NCBI GenBank assembly: GCA_002495675.1
Contig: DAGH01000015.1
Location: 1 to 15,086 of the forward strand
DNA from: Euryarchaeota archaeon UBA182
GTDB taxonomy: Archaea > Thermoplasmatota > Poseidoniia > Poseidoniales > Thalassarchaeaceae
DNA length: 15,086 bases
Direction of reading: 5' to 3'
Of this stretch, positions 1-7,800 are shown piece after piece. The translations under genes were made by a program, and so were the position numbers. Position 1 is the stretch's first letter. Each line of letters starts with the position of its first letter. The notes beneath the pieces are model-generated. The model searched no databases. It was given only the letters and a program-made list of their open reading frames with translations, and was not told where the DNA came from.

Positions 1-30
1 AAAATAAAATAAACAAAAAATAAAAATTCT
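1..30 (-). terminator. T-rich transcription terminator of the rib-trxB-moeZ operon
   Basis: Read on the minus strand, the 30 bases after the moeZ stop codon are almost wholly T with a few A and G, including runs of five and six T. Archaeal RNA polymerase is known to terminate at T-rich non-template tracts without needing a hairpin, and I see no hairpin here. The position, directly after the last gene of a minus-strand operon, fits termination. The tract touches the window edge, so it may extend further. Termination itself is inferred. Confidence 0.6.
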
Positions 31-1113
31 TTAATATCTTGGAACATTTGGGTCGACTTCTCTAGACCACCTATCAATACCGCCCTCAAGATTCGATATG
101 GCCCCATTGAAATCATCTAGACTTGAAAGATAATTTACGACTGCAGCAGACCTTACTCCTGAGTGGCAGTACACAATTATCGGCAAATCACGGGGCAGTT
201 CCTCTATTCTGGACGGAATTTGCAGGTGCTCTATCCTCGCAGAGGTCCCTTTTATGGTAGCAATAGATTCTTCAATTTCCCTTCTAACATCTAGTATGAA
301 AACCTCATCCCCTCCCAAAATCATCCTTTCAAGCTCCTTTGGGGTTATTTTCATGTCGATTTTAGGTTTAGAAAAATTCGAATTAGTTTTGCCACGAGTG
401 CTACTGAACTTGAGAATACGGGATTCCATTTTCAGGGCGTTGAAAATTAGTAATCTACCCGAGAGGACCCCTTCAATCCCTAGTAGGACTTTCATGGCCT
501 CTGTTGCTTGTATGGATCCAATTATCCCTGTCATAGAACCCAATATGCCAGCCTCAGAGCAATTTGGCGCCAACGCGGGCGGAGGTGGCTGGGGGAATAA
601 GTCCCGGTAATTTGGGCCATCTTGATAATTGAAAACCGAAACTTGTCCCTCGAACCTCAACACACTTGCAAATACCCATGGTATTCCCAGTGCCTCGCAT
701 GCATCATTCAGTGCATACCTTGCATCAAAGTTATCCGTACCATCTACAACAACATCAGATCCCGATATTAGCCCAGTCGCATTCTCTGGAGTCAATTTCT
801 GCTTGAAGATCTTTATTTTCACAGTTGAATCGATCTTGCTCATCCTTTCAAGTGCAGAATCAACCTTTTTCACACCAACGTCCTTTTCTGAATGTAGGAT
901 CTGTCTCTGCAAGTTCGAGATATCCACTTCATCATCATCAATAATTCTAATTTCTCCTATCCCAGCTGCTACCAAATACAAAAGCGCAGGACTCCCCAAT
1001 CCTCCTGCTCCAATTACCGAAACGACTGATTTTGAGAACCTTATTTGGCCGGATAAGCCAATCTGGTCAAGCACTATATGTCTGTCAAACCGTTTCAGTC
1101 GTTGTTCATCCAT
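31..1113 (-). CDS. moeZ: MoeZ/MOCS3-like E1 adenylyltransferase with C-terminal rhodanese domain
   Basis: A 360-residue ThiF/MoeB-family enzyme. These enzymes adenylate the C-terminal glycine of a small ubiquitin-like sulfur carrier (MoaD, ThiS, CysO or SAMP type), and the rhodanese domain then passes on persulfide sulfur for molybdopterin, thiamine, cysteine or tRNA thiolation. The N-terminal domain (about 1-235) shows the nucleotide loop GAGGLGSP (35-42), the DISNLQRQ motif (64-71) and DGTDNF (124-129). The rhodanese domain (about 255-360) has the active-site loop CHSGVRS with Cys316. The zinc CxxC found in E. coli MoeB (CYRC) is replaced by NYRD (168-171), as in actinobacterial MoeZ, so zinc is probably not bound. 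It is the last gene of the operon, four bases after the membrane protein. The ATG start fits family alignments. Which sulfur carrier it serves cannot be told from this window. Confidence 0.88.
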   Translation of the reverse strand: MDEQRLKRFDRHIVLDQIGLSGQIRFSKSVVSVIGAGGLGSPALLYLVAAGIGEIRIIDDDEVDISNLQRQILHSEKDVGVKKVDSALERMSKIDSTVKIKIFKQKLTPENATGLISGSDVVVDGTDNFDARYALNDACEALGIPWVFASVLRFEGQVSVFNYQDGPNYRDLFPQPPPPALAPNCSEAGILGSMTGIIGSIQATEAMKVLLGIEGVLSGRLLIFNALKMESRILKFSSTRGKTNSNFSKPKIDMKITPKELERMILGGDEVFILDVRREIEESIATIKGTSARIEHLQIPSRIEELPRDLPIIVYCHSGVRSAAVVNYLSSLDDFNGAISNLEGGIDRWSREVDPNVPRY

Positions 1114-1117
1114 GGAA

Positions 1118-1519
1118 TCAAAACCCGGGGGAATAGAGTCTAATGATACAAACTGTGAGGCTCAACCTCCCCCAGATGACGGTCATTTTTCTTGAGTGCA
1201 GGGGCGTGGGAGATTTGCCAGTCAGGCTTGTTAACAATCTATGAATGAAATTCTGCTGCAGAGCACTCTCTGGTTTCTCGATTCCAAGCAACCAACGTTC
1301 TATGTCAGTAAGGATGCAATATCCATCCCTGGTACGCCAAAGAATCTCAGTCGCGCAGTATACTAACACTACGGCCCACAGGATGGAATCCCATGGAGCT
1401 AGCCACCCGAATCCTACCAGCAGAGTCACAAGGACATGTGAAGAGTAGAATAACCAAGCCAACAACCTTCTTGGAAGTGTGGCATTCGTTTTTCGATCAT
1501 TGAACGATAGGGTTTCCAT
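1118..1519 (-). CDS. Small membrane protein, DUF2784-like
   Basis: A 133-residue protein with hydrophobic segments at about 21-41 and 44-61 and a weaker one near the C-terminus (about 112-128). After the second helix comes a short motif GYCILTDIER (66-75) and then FIHRLL (91-96). This resembles the CPLTxLE...FI pattern that I associate with DUF2784 membrane proteins, but the assignment is from memory and uncertain. No catalytic residues are recognisable and no function is proposed. The gene sits in the rib-trxB-moeZ operon, nine bases after the trxB stop and four bases before moeZ, so it is very probably translated from the same message. The ATG at 1517-1519 lacks a clear Shine-Dalgarno site. 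Confidence 0.7.
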   Translation of the reverse strand: METLSFNDRKTNATLPRRLLAWLFYSSHVLVTLLVGFGWLAPWDSILWAVVLVYCATEILWRTRDGYCILTDIERWLLGIEKPESALQQNFIHRLLTSLTGKSPTPLHSRKMTVIWGRLSLTVCIIRLYSPGF

Positions 1520-1528
1520 TTCATCAAC

Positions 1529-2455
1529 TCAATGTTGCGATTCCAACCATCGCTCTGCGTCTATTGCCGCCTGACATCCCATTCCAGCAGCAGTGATTGC
1601 CTGTCTGTATCTGGTGTCTACTACATCCCCTGCCGCGAAAACCCCAGGCACACTAGTCATTGTATGCTTCTGGTGTAGGATGTAGCCCTCAGAGTCCGTC
1701 ATCACCTGGCCAGCCAGGAATTCTGTGATTGGTTTGTGCCCAATCGCAATAAATGCTCCAGTACACGCTATCTGCTCTGTGGAGCCATCTCTGGGGTCTT
1801 CGATCAAAGCCCCTGTGAGCCCATTCTCATCTGATAACCACTTTGTGACTTGCCTGTGAGTCCTGATCTCAATTTTGGGGTGGGATCTGGCTCTTTCTAG
1901 CATGACCTTAGAGGCTTTGAAAACATCCCTCCGATGAATAATGGTCACTTTTTCTGCAAACCGTGTCAAAAAGGTCGCCTCTTCCATTGCGGAGTCCCCT
2001 CCTCCGATCACTATCACTTCCTCGTTCTTGAAAAACGCACCATCGCATGTCGCACAAGTAGAAATGCCCCTTCCCTTTTGCTCTTCTTCGCCCTCGACAC
2101 CAAGCCAAGTCGCCTCAGCACCCGTGCAAATGATCAGAGACTCAGCGTTGAATTCTTGACCTTCTACCCAAATTCTGAAAGGTCTAGTCCCGAGTTCGAC
2201 CTTCTCAACGTTCTTGTCCTGCACCTTCAATCCAAACCTCTCTGCCTGGGTTCTCAGCTCCAACATCATTTCAGGCCCACCGATTCCTTGAGGGTACCCA
2301 GGGAAATTTTCAATGTCTGATGTGAGCATCAACTGTCCGCCTGACATGTAACCCGCGAACATCAGAGGTTCCATCATTGCTCTGGCAGCATAGAGTCCCG
2401 CAGTGTATCCTGCAGGCCCGGATCCAATGATTATCACACTATGCGTCGTGGTCAT
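1529..2455 (-). CDS. trxB: Thioredoxin reductase (NADPH, FAD)
   Basis: A 308-residue low-molecular-weight thioredoxin reductase, which moves electrons from NADPH through FAD and a redox disulfide to thioredoxin or a similar partner in the cytoplasm. Visible are the FAD loop GSGPAG (11-16), the redox pair CATC (Cys134 and Cys137), the NADPH loop GGGDSAMEEA (151-160), HRRD (174-177), whose arginines suit the NADPH 2'-phosphate, and the second FAD motif around AAGDVVDTRYRQA (274-286). Length matches the E. coli enzyme (about 320). The ATG at 2453-2455 places the FAD loop at the usual distance from the N-terminus. An upstream TTG at 2528-2530, overlapping the ribH stop as TTGA, would add 25 residues without family support, so it is not preferred, but translation coupling from it cannot be excluded. 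As an FAD enzyme it sits directly behind the flavin genes. The glutaredoxin at 8638 or an unlinked thioredoxin could be a partner. Confidence 0.93.
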   Translation of the reverse strand: MTTTHSVIIIGSGPAGYTAGLYAARAMMEPLMFAGYMSGGQLMLTSDIENFPGYPQGIGGPEMMLELRTQAERFGLKVQDKNVEKVELGTRPFRIWVEGQEFNAESLIICTGAEATWLGVEGEEEQKGRGISTCATCDGAFFKNEEVIVIGGGDSAMEEATFLTRFAEKVTIIHRRDVFKASKVMLERARSHPKIEIRTHRQVTKWLSDENGLTGALIEDPRDGSTEQIACTGAFIAIGHKPITEFLAGQVMTDSEGYILHQKHTMTSVPGVFAAGDVVDTRYRQAITAAGMGCQAAIDAERWLESQH

Positions 2456-2526
2456 GTCCGGCCCAAGAAGCAGGAGTCCCTTGAATATTGACACTCGCCA
2501 ATCTTTCCGTGAACCCGAGATAAAGC

Positions 2527-2925
2527 TCAATCAATCATTGAATGCACCGCACTTATGGCCGATCTTGCATGGGGTTCTAATCTAGGTGCAATATGATGAT
2601 TTTCAGCGCCGGGCCCTATGATCCCTAGACCAATGGGTTTGTTGTGCTCAATCTGGAGATTCAATAGACTGGATAAAACTGCTTGACCGATTACCAGTCC
2701 ATGGTCGGTCTCCCCTCTTTCTATCACACCAAGGCATGCCACTCCGAGGATATTCTCTTGTGATAATAATCTGGAACTGGCAAGTGGGACTTCATAGGAC
2801 CCGGGCACCCACACAACATCTGAGATTTGGATTCCCAGGGAATCCGCCTCTTCCTTGGCGTATTCCACCATCATCTCGACGGATTTTCTGTGAAACTCCC
2901 CACAAACAAGTGCTATTGACTTCAT
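2527..2925 (-). CDS. ribH: 6,7-dimethyl-8-ribityllumazine synthase
   Basis: A 132-residue lumazine synthase. It condenses 5-amino-6-ribitylaminouracil with 3,4-dihydroxy-2-butanone 4-phosphate, the penultimate step to riboflavin, usually as a large cytoplasmic oligomer. The sequence shows GEFH (9-12) near the ribityl site, the PGSYEVPL loop (41-48) and ERGETDH (69-75), with the expected general-base histidine His75. The length and the GETDH form resemble archaeal RibH. Archaeal riboflavin synthase (RibC) is a paralogue of this fold, but a bacterial-type RibE lies directly upstream, so RibH is the better call. The start ATG overlaps the ribE stop as ATGA. An AAGGAT/AAGGAA stretch lies at 2926-2940 just upstream, so translation is probably coupled to ribE. 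Confidence 0.9.
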   Translation of the reverse strand: MKSIALVCGEFHRKSVEMMVEYAKEEADSLGIQISDVVWVPGSYEVPLASSRLLSQENILGVACLGVIERGETDHGLVIGQAVLSSLLNLQIEHNKPIGLGIIGPGAENHHIAPRLEPHARSAISAVHSMID

Positions 2926-3557
2926 TTCCTTAACATCCTTTGATTTAAGCGAACTACTGTATCAACAGTCGCTTGAGTGGTCGAGTCTATTTCGATATTC
3001 ACCAAAGACCCTTCTACCTTGCGACTGAGTGTCGTCCTTCGTAATGTCTCGGGGATTATATGCACCTCGAAACATCCCTCTTCATGGATACTGCCCACGG
3101 TTAATGAGATGCCGTCGATTGCTATGTAGCCCTTCTCGAATGTGTACATAGCCACCTTTTCGGAAGTCTGAATTGTCATATCACACGTTGATTCTCCGCT
3201 ATCTGGATCCTTGGAATGCGATATTTCAATAATTTTTGCGACTTCCATCACGTGACCTGATACGAGGTGACCACCGACCTCCTTGCCGTAGGTGAGTGAT
3301 CTTTCGTAGTTCAAGGTGTCTTGAGGCTTGAATCCCCCCAAAGTGGACCTGGCGAGTGTCTCTTCAATAATTTGGAATGATGCACGAAGCCCGGAAACCG
3401 ATGTGACAGTCAGACAAACCCCCTCTAGTGAAACACTAGCACCGATCTCAATCCCGTCCAACGCACCAACTGGAAATTCTACTTCCCAATCAGCATATCC
3501 TTCCAATTTGCTCGTTGATTGAAGAGTCGCAATCCCCTCAACTATTCCCGTAAACAT
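2922..3557 (-). CDS. ribE: Riboflavin synthase, bacterial-type alpha subunit
   Basis: A 211-residue riboflavin synthase, which dismutates two 6,7-dimethyl-8-ribityllumazine molecules into riboflavin and the ribitylaminouracil precursor. It shows the family's two tandem lumazine-binding barrels: MFTGIVEG (1-8), SLEGVCLTV with Cys48 (43-51) and GGHLVSGHV (95-103) in the first, then GYIAIDGISLTV (143-154), HIIPETL (166-172) and VNIEID (186-191) in the second. Length matches the E. coli enzyme (213). Most archaea use the unrelated RibC instead, so this is a bacterial-style enzyme in an otherwise archaeal-style cluster, probably from an old transfer. The start is a strong ATG with a good Shine-Dalgarno site overlapping the ribL stop, six bases upstream. 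The stop overlaps the ribH start. Confidence 0.95.
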   Translation of the reverse strand: MFTGIVEGIATLQSTSKLEGYADWEVEFPVGALDGIEIGASVSLEGVCLTVTSVSGLRASFQIIEETLARSTLGGFKPQDTLNYERSLTYGKEVGGHLVSGHVMEVAKIIEISHSKDPDSGESTCDMTIQTSEKVAMYTFEKGYIAIDGISLTVGSIHEEGCFEVHIIPETLRRTTLSRKVEGSLVNIEIDSTTQATVDTVVRLNQRMLRK

Positions 3558-3563
3558 TTTTGT

Positions 3564-3572
3564 TCACTCCTC
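3564..3572 (-). promoter_or_regulatory. Shine-Dalgarno site of ribE
   Basis: On the minus strand the sequence GAGGAGTGA lies six bases before the ribE ATG and contains the ribL stop codon TGA as its last three bases. It is close to the archaeal consensus GGAGGTGA. It fixes the ribE start and suggests that ribosomes finishing ribL can re-initiate on ribE. Confidence 0.65.
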
Positions 3573-4019
3573 GAAAGGTCCACCCTCTTCATTCGGCCAT
3601 AGGTTGAGTATCCTTGCGATTATCTTCCTCGTCCCATCGAGATCGTCGGACAGACCTTCAACTCTTACAACCCTCACGTTTGAGTATCCATGAGAAGATA
3701 ATCCGTCTCTCACCGAGTCAATAGAGTGTTTCTGATCGTATCCGAGTGCGATGACATCTGGTGAGATCTCATCAAGGATCTCGTAGATTGGGACTGAGGG
3801 AGGATTGCCAACCAAAGCCCTGTCAACTGGCTTGAGGCCCTCAACCATTCTTTTCCGAAGTTCATGATTGGTCACTGGCTCATGTTTTCTCGCTCGCACG
3901 GTGTCATCATGGGCAACGACCACAACTAATTCAGATCCTAATAGCTTGGCCTGTTCTAGATAATGTAAATGTCCAGCGTGAAGTAGATCAAAGACCCCTA
4001 CAGCCATTATTTTTGTCAA
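3564..4019 (-). CDS. ribL: Archaeal FAD synthetase (FMN adenylyltransferase), RibL
   Basis: A 151-residue nucleotidyltransferase of the HxGH (cytidylyltransferase-like) superfamily. Archaeal RibL adenylates FMN with ATP to give FAD. It has GVFDLLHAGH (8-17, the HxGH nucleotide site), LVVVVAHDDTV (31-41), RKRMVEGLKPVDRALVG (55-71) and LGYDQ (92-96). These follow the M. jannaschii RibL pattern, and the riboflavin neighbours support this over glycerol-3-phosphate cytidylyltransferase. Unlike my recollection of the M. jannaschii enzyme, which has C-terminal cysteines, this one has no cysteine at all. The start is taken as TTG (4017-4019), directly abutting the ribB stop; it completes the first beta strand. 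An ATG at 4005-4007 would shorten the protein by four residues. No riboflavin kinase is seen nearby, so FMN must come from elsewhere. Confidence 0.85.
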   Translation of the reverse strand: MTKIMAVGVFDLLHAGHLHYLEQAKLLGSELVVVVAHDDTVRARKHEPVTNHELRKRMVEGLKPVDRALVGNPPSVPIYEILDEISPDVIALGYDQKHSIDSVRDGLSSHGYSNVRVVRVEGLSDDLDGTRKIIARILNLWPNEEGGPFEE

Positions 4020-4751
4020 TCAATTCACCGCCCCATTATTTCCATAATGCTCCAATAAATCATCACCTGTCAGCATGGGTATGTCGTGTCTCTCAGCATA
4101 TGCCCTCGCCTCTTCAACTGGCAATGCGCCGTCACCATCGGGTTGCAACATCTCAGCACCTATCGTGCACGGCACCAACCCTGCCATGCGAGCAATACTC
4201 ACGGCGAGTTCTGTATGACCTTGTCGACTTGACAAGCCACCCGGAGATTCTCTGCAGACTGGGATGTGCCCGGGGGTTCGAAACTCCCTGCCTAGGGCAA
4301 TTTGTGCCTCCTGGTTGGAAAGCCCATTCTTCAGGACTTCACCGCTAAGCTCTCCAAACCTTCGGGTTGTGAGGGCTCTATCTCTATCCGTGATGCCAGT
4401 GAAGGTATCTCTATGATTGATGGAGAGTGTGAATGCTGACTTGTTGTCGTACTGCAGGTCATCGGTCTTCAGATAATCCAAAACAGGGTGCAGTTGGACT
4501 AAAGCATGATTTGTGTGGATGTCTTGGAGCCATGGAAGATCGAATTTCTCTCCGATTTCATTTCCAATTGCTAGGAACAACAACCCGCCACAGTCATTTC
4601 TCAATCTTCTCATAACCTGGGGTGTAGCGAATTGAGCTGGCCAAAGCAGGTCTGTTTCACTCTCTCTGAATGAGGAATCAAACACCATGACTGGATTGCC
4701 AGATGCGAATTCTTGAATCGCTTTTTTCAAGGCGGGGGGTCCGACTCGCAT
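4020..4751 (-). CDS. ribB: 3,4-dihydroxy-2-butanone 4-phosphate synthase
   Basis: A 243-residue monofunctional DHBP synthase. It converts ribulose 5-phosphate to formate and 3,4-dihydroxy-2-butanone 4-phosphate, the four-carbon donor for lumazine synthase. Motifs are the acidic metal and substrate loop DSSFRESETD (25-34), RNDCGGL (51-57), YDNKSAFTLSINHRDTFTGI (101-120), the following TDRDRALT (121-128), GREFRTPGHI (154-163) and RQGHTELAV (176-184). The layout and C-terminus resemble M. jannaschii RibB, and no GTP cyclohydrolase II domain is fused to it. It is the first gene of the minus-strand operon, with a TATA-like site about 33 bases upstream of its ATG. Its stop codon directly abuts the TTG start of ribL. 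Confidence 0.94.
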   Translation of the reverse strand: MRVGPPALKKAIQEFASGNPVMVFDSSFRESETDLLWPAQFATPQVMRRLRNDCGGLLFLAIGNEIGEKFDLPWLQDIHTNHALVQLHPVLDYLKTDDLQYDNKSAFTLSINHRDTFTGITDRDRALTTRRFGELSGEVLKNGLSNQEAQIALGREFRTPGHIPVCRESPGGLSSRQGHTELAVSIARMAGLVPCTIGAEMLQPDGDGALPVEEARAYAERHDIPMLTGDDLLEHYGNNGAVN

Positions 4752-4780
4752 GCTAATCTGATAGCCGCTGAAGGTTCTGG

Positions 4781-4787
4781 TAAATAG
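4781..4787 (-). promoter_or_regulatory. TATA-like box of the ribB operon
   Basis: On the minus strand this reads CTATTTA, centred about 33 bases before the ribB ATG, with an A-rich CGAAACG stretch further upstream that could take part in TFB binding. Archaeal TATA boxes lie about 25 bases before the transcription start, which would give a short leader of roughly 6-8 bases. The same site reads TAAATAG on the plus strand, so it might also serve the divergent protease gene. The call rests on position and composition only. Confidence 0.45.
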
Positions 4788-4837
4788 GGTGGCGTTTCGA
4801 GATGCGAACTGAAACGAACAAGCGCAAGGAACTTGAG

Positions 4838-4858
4838 GGGTATACTAGTCGGGTATAC
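4838..4858 (+). repeat. Direct repeat of GGGTATAC before the protease-permease start
   Basis: The octamer GGGTATAC occurs at 4838-4845 and again at 4851-4858, a 13-base pitch, directly before the ATG at 4860. The inner GTATAC is itself a palindrome. The placement suggests an operator or promoter-proximal protein site controlling the downstream gene, but a coincidental repeat is possible. The GTATAC elements lie too close to the ATG to act as a usual TATA box for that start. Confidence 0.4.
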
Positions 4859-4859
4859 G

Positions 4860-7800
4860 ATGACCTCGACGCGCAGAGCCGTAGCCCTGCTTATTTTGGC
4901 AACCCTGATCATCCCAATGACCGCGTCTCAAATCAATCCACAGCACGAAAGGGGAGGCCTCGATGCTGCGGGAGAGTGGCAACCCCGCCATGCACTAGAG
5001 ATACACGACGACTGGTGGGAAGATTGGTCCAGGGATGCCAATCAAAACAGAATAGACGACCGGCTCGAGTGGCTATTGACACAACCAGAAGAAGTTTACT
5101 CAAAATGGTGGAAGCGAGCAGAGTCTGGACAAGCCAGAGTCTTTGTTGACTACGACCACCATCCCTCCACATCAGATGTTCGAGCATTGGAATCTTTGGG
5201 CGCATCTGTGACGATGAGGCCGATTTACCTCGACAGCCTCATTGCAAACGTTCCATTAGGACTGATCCACCCATCCTCCGCCATACTGGAGCTACCAGGA
5301 GTTGTCATGATAGAGGATCTTGGTCTAGCGGAGACCCATATGAACGAGGCAGTACCAAACATGGGTGTTGAAGAAGTTTGGGCGCAGTACGGCTACGACG
5401 GTACAGGGGTCACGATTGCAGTACTTGACACAGGAGTGAGGGGCGATCACGCAGGGTTGGATGACATGGATGATGAAATAACCCTAGGCTGCGACCAACC
5501 AGACCCAGATCCATTTAACCCAAATCCAATAGAACTTGACTGCGACCCCAAGATATCTGCATTTTATGACGCAGTAATCACCAACTCCGAACAACCGGCC
5601 AGAGAGTCTTATGATTCAGGTACTCATGGATCTCACGTCGCCGGCATCGCAGCAGGTACCGGAGGAGGCCAAGAGTCTCCAGATGGATCGAGATACGTCG
5701 GGGTTGCTCCCGGAGCCTGGATAATCAACATCTTGGCGTGTTGTGATGGTGACATTCAGGACATCATAGAAGGAGCCCAGTGGGCAATTGAGAATAAGGA
5801 TGCAAAGAGCATAGACATACTTACTTCATCTTTAGGAGAACAACAATTCGAGATTCACTTCGACAATGATGGCTCATCAGCATGGAGCCAACAGATGGAC
5901 GCAGTCGCCGCATCTGGAATCATAACTTTCCTCTCGGCTGGTAACGAATTTGGTGGAGCTACATTTGCCGGGTGTAATACCATTGACAGTCCCGGTGATG
6001 CCAACCTGCCGATCACAGTGGCGAGCTTGGACAAGGATCTGGGCCTTGCAATTTACTCCAGTAGAGGATACACTTCCGACGGCAGGGTGAAGCCCGATGT
6101 GTCAACAATCGGGTCAAATATCATGGCACCGGATGCTGCTACCTCAGACGGCTACACCAGCAAATCGGGGACTAGCATGGCAACACCCCTAATGGCCGGA
6201 ATCGCAGCGTTAATGGTCGAAGCCAACCCAGATATCACCCACGACGAAGTTAAGTCGATAATCAGCGCTGACTCAATTGAGAGAGACATACAGCTCTTAG
6301 ATGACCCAGGGTTCAATGATTGCAGCATACTTGAGACCAGGCCTGACAATGAGTTTGGATACGGCCAGGCAGATCCTCTGGTATTCGTCCAATCAGCTGG
6401 AGCAATAGACTCAACCCTCAATGTGAGTATGGATTTGGTCACTCTACAGCAAATTGGGAACGAATCCAGAATTTCCGGCACCTCAACTGGAGGCGTTCCG
6501 GGGGTAGGCTATGTGGAGGTGAAAGTTGGAGGAGGAGAATGGCAACAAGCAGCTGACCTTTCTTCAAGTAATGACTGGTCATCCTGGAACGTCAAACTAA
6601 CTCCGCACTCAGAGTCCGGGAATTCAACAGTATATTCCAGACTCGTGATCAATGAGGATAGGATGTCACCAGTCGATGCCCGAAGAGTAATCCTGATCGA
6701 CGGTCAGATAGGCTCTGGCTCTGGAGCCGGCGGTCAGACTACAATCGGTGCCTATGTTTTCTTGATCCCTTTCTTGGCCACTGTGGCCTTACTAGGCTTT
6801 ACAGCTCTGAGAGAGGACTGGGCAAACACGACCCCTGTTAAGAAGAAAGATGATGAAAACGATAGAATAGACGACGAAGCATCATCCTTAAACAAAAATC
6901 CACTGGATCCGTTTAGGACATTTGTGGCTGAGATGGGGCGTGGTGGCGCACTCACCGAGAACAAGTCTTGGAGACTCTTCACGCTGTGCATTCTTTATTT
7001 CGCCCAAGGCCTACCATGGGGATTCGCCAGTGTAACTTTTGCAGCATATCTGGTGGACAACGGCGTAGCGATAGGCGACGTCGCCATATTGTTCGCAACC
7101 GTCGCACTACCGTGGACCTTCAAGTGGATATGGGGCCCAGTTGTCGACGCAGTGAACATACCCAGATATGGCGCCAGGCGCCAATGGGTCTTGATAGCAC
7201 AACTAGGTATGGTCCTCACGTTGGGGACACTGTTGTTGGTCCCAGACCTCAATGCAGAGATTGAATTGGTGACTAGGTTGCTATTCATACACAACATATT
7301 CGCCTCACTGCAAGATGTGGGTACCGATGCACTTGCCGTAGAGATTCTCCAACCAAATGAGGTAGCAAAGGCGAACGGGTTCATGTTCGCAGCAAAGCGG
7401 GCAGGGATCATTGTTGGCGGTGCCGTCCTCGGAGTCGCGGTGACGAAGATAGGTATCGGTGGAGTAATCGTAATCCAACTCGCATTACTGTCAATCATCG
7501 TAGTAGTGCCGCTTACAATGGTGGAGAGGCCCGGCGTCAAGCTATTCCCATGGTCGAAGTCAGATGATGAGTGGTGGCTCTCAATAACCGACGTGGACGG
7601 GAACGCCGAAGAGGGCCATGAAGGCACGAACCCCTGGCTCAAAGAGGATCGCTTCAGGGTTGCAAAAACAGTGGGATACACCCTCGACAGCACTAAGATT
7701 ACCATATCCGCGTTTTTGGCAGTCATAGGGATTTCGACATGGATAATCGGCTTTGCGATTGATGTCTTCACAATCGATTTCGGATTGGGGGACGATCTCA

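Noticed and set aside
629..1195. Plus-strand frame of 188 codons opposite moeZ
   Set aside because: Ser/Ile-rich shadow without motifs; the minus-strand gene carries complete E1 motifs.
2456..2530. 25-residue N-terminal extension of TrxB from a TTG start
   Set aside because: The FAD loop is at its normal place with the ATG at 2455, and the extension has no similarity to the family. The TTGA overlap with ribH leaves it as a minor alternative.
6750..6990. Possible assembly chimera or missed stop between the protease and permease
   Set aside because: The frame is continuous, composition does not change noticeably at the junction, and the linking helix and charged linker give a consistent topology. 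It still deserves a read-level check.
6995..7771. Long antisense frame (258 codons) under the permease half of the fusion
   Set aside because: Composition is Ser/Thr/Pro/Ile-rich without motifs, as expected from the reverse of a membrane protein gene; the plus-strand frame has strong family motifs.
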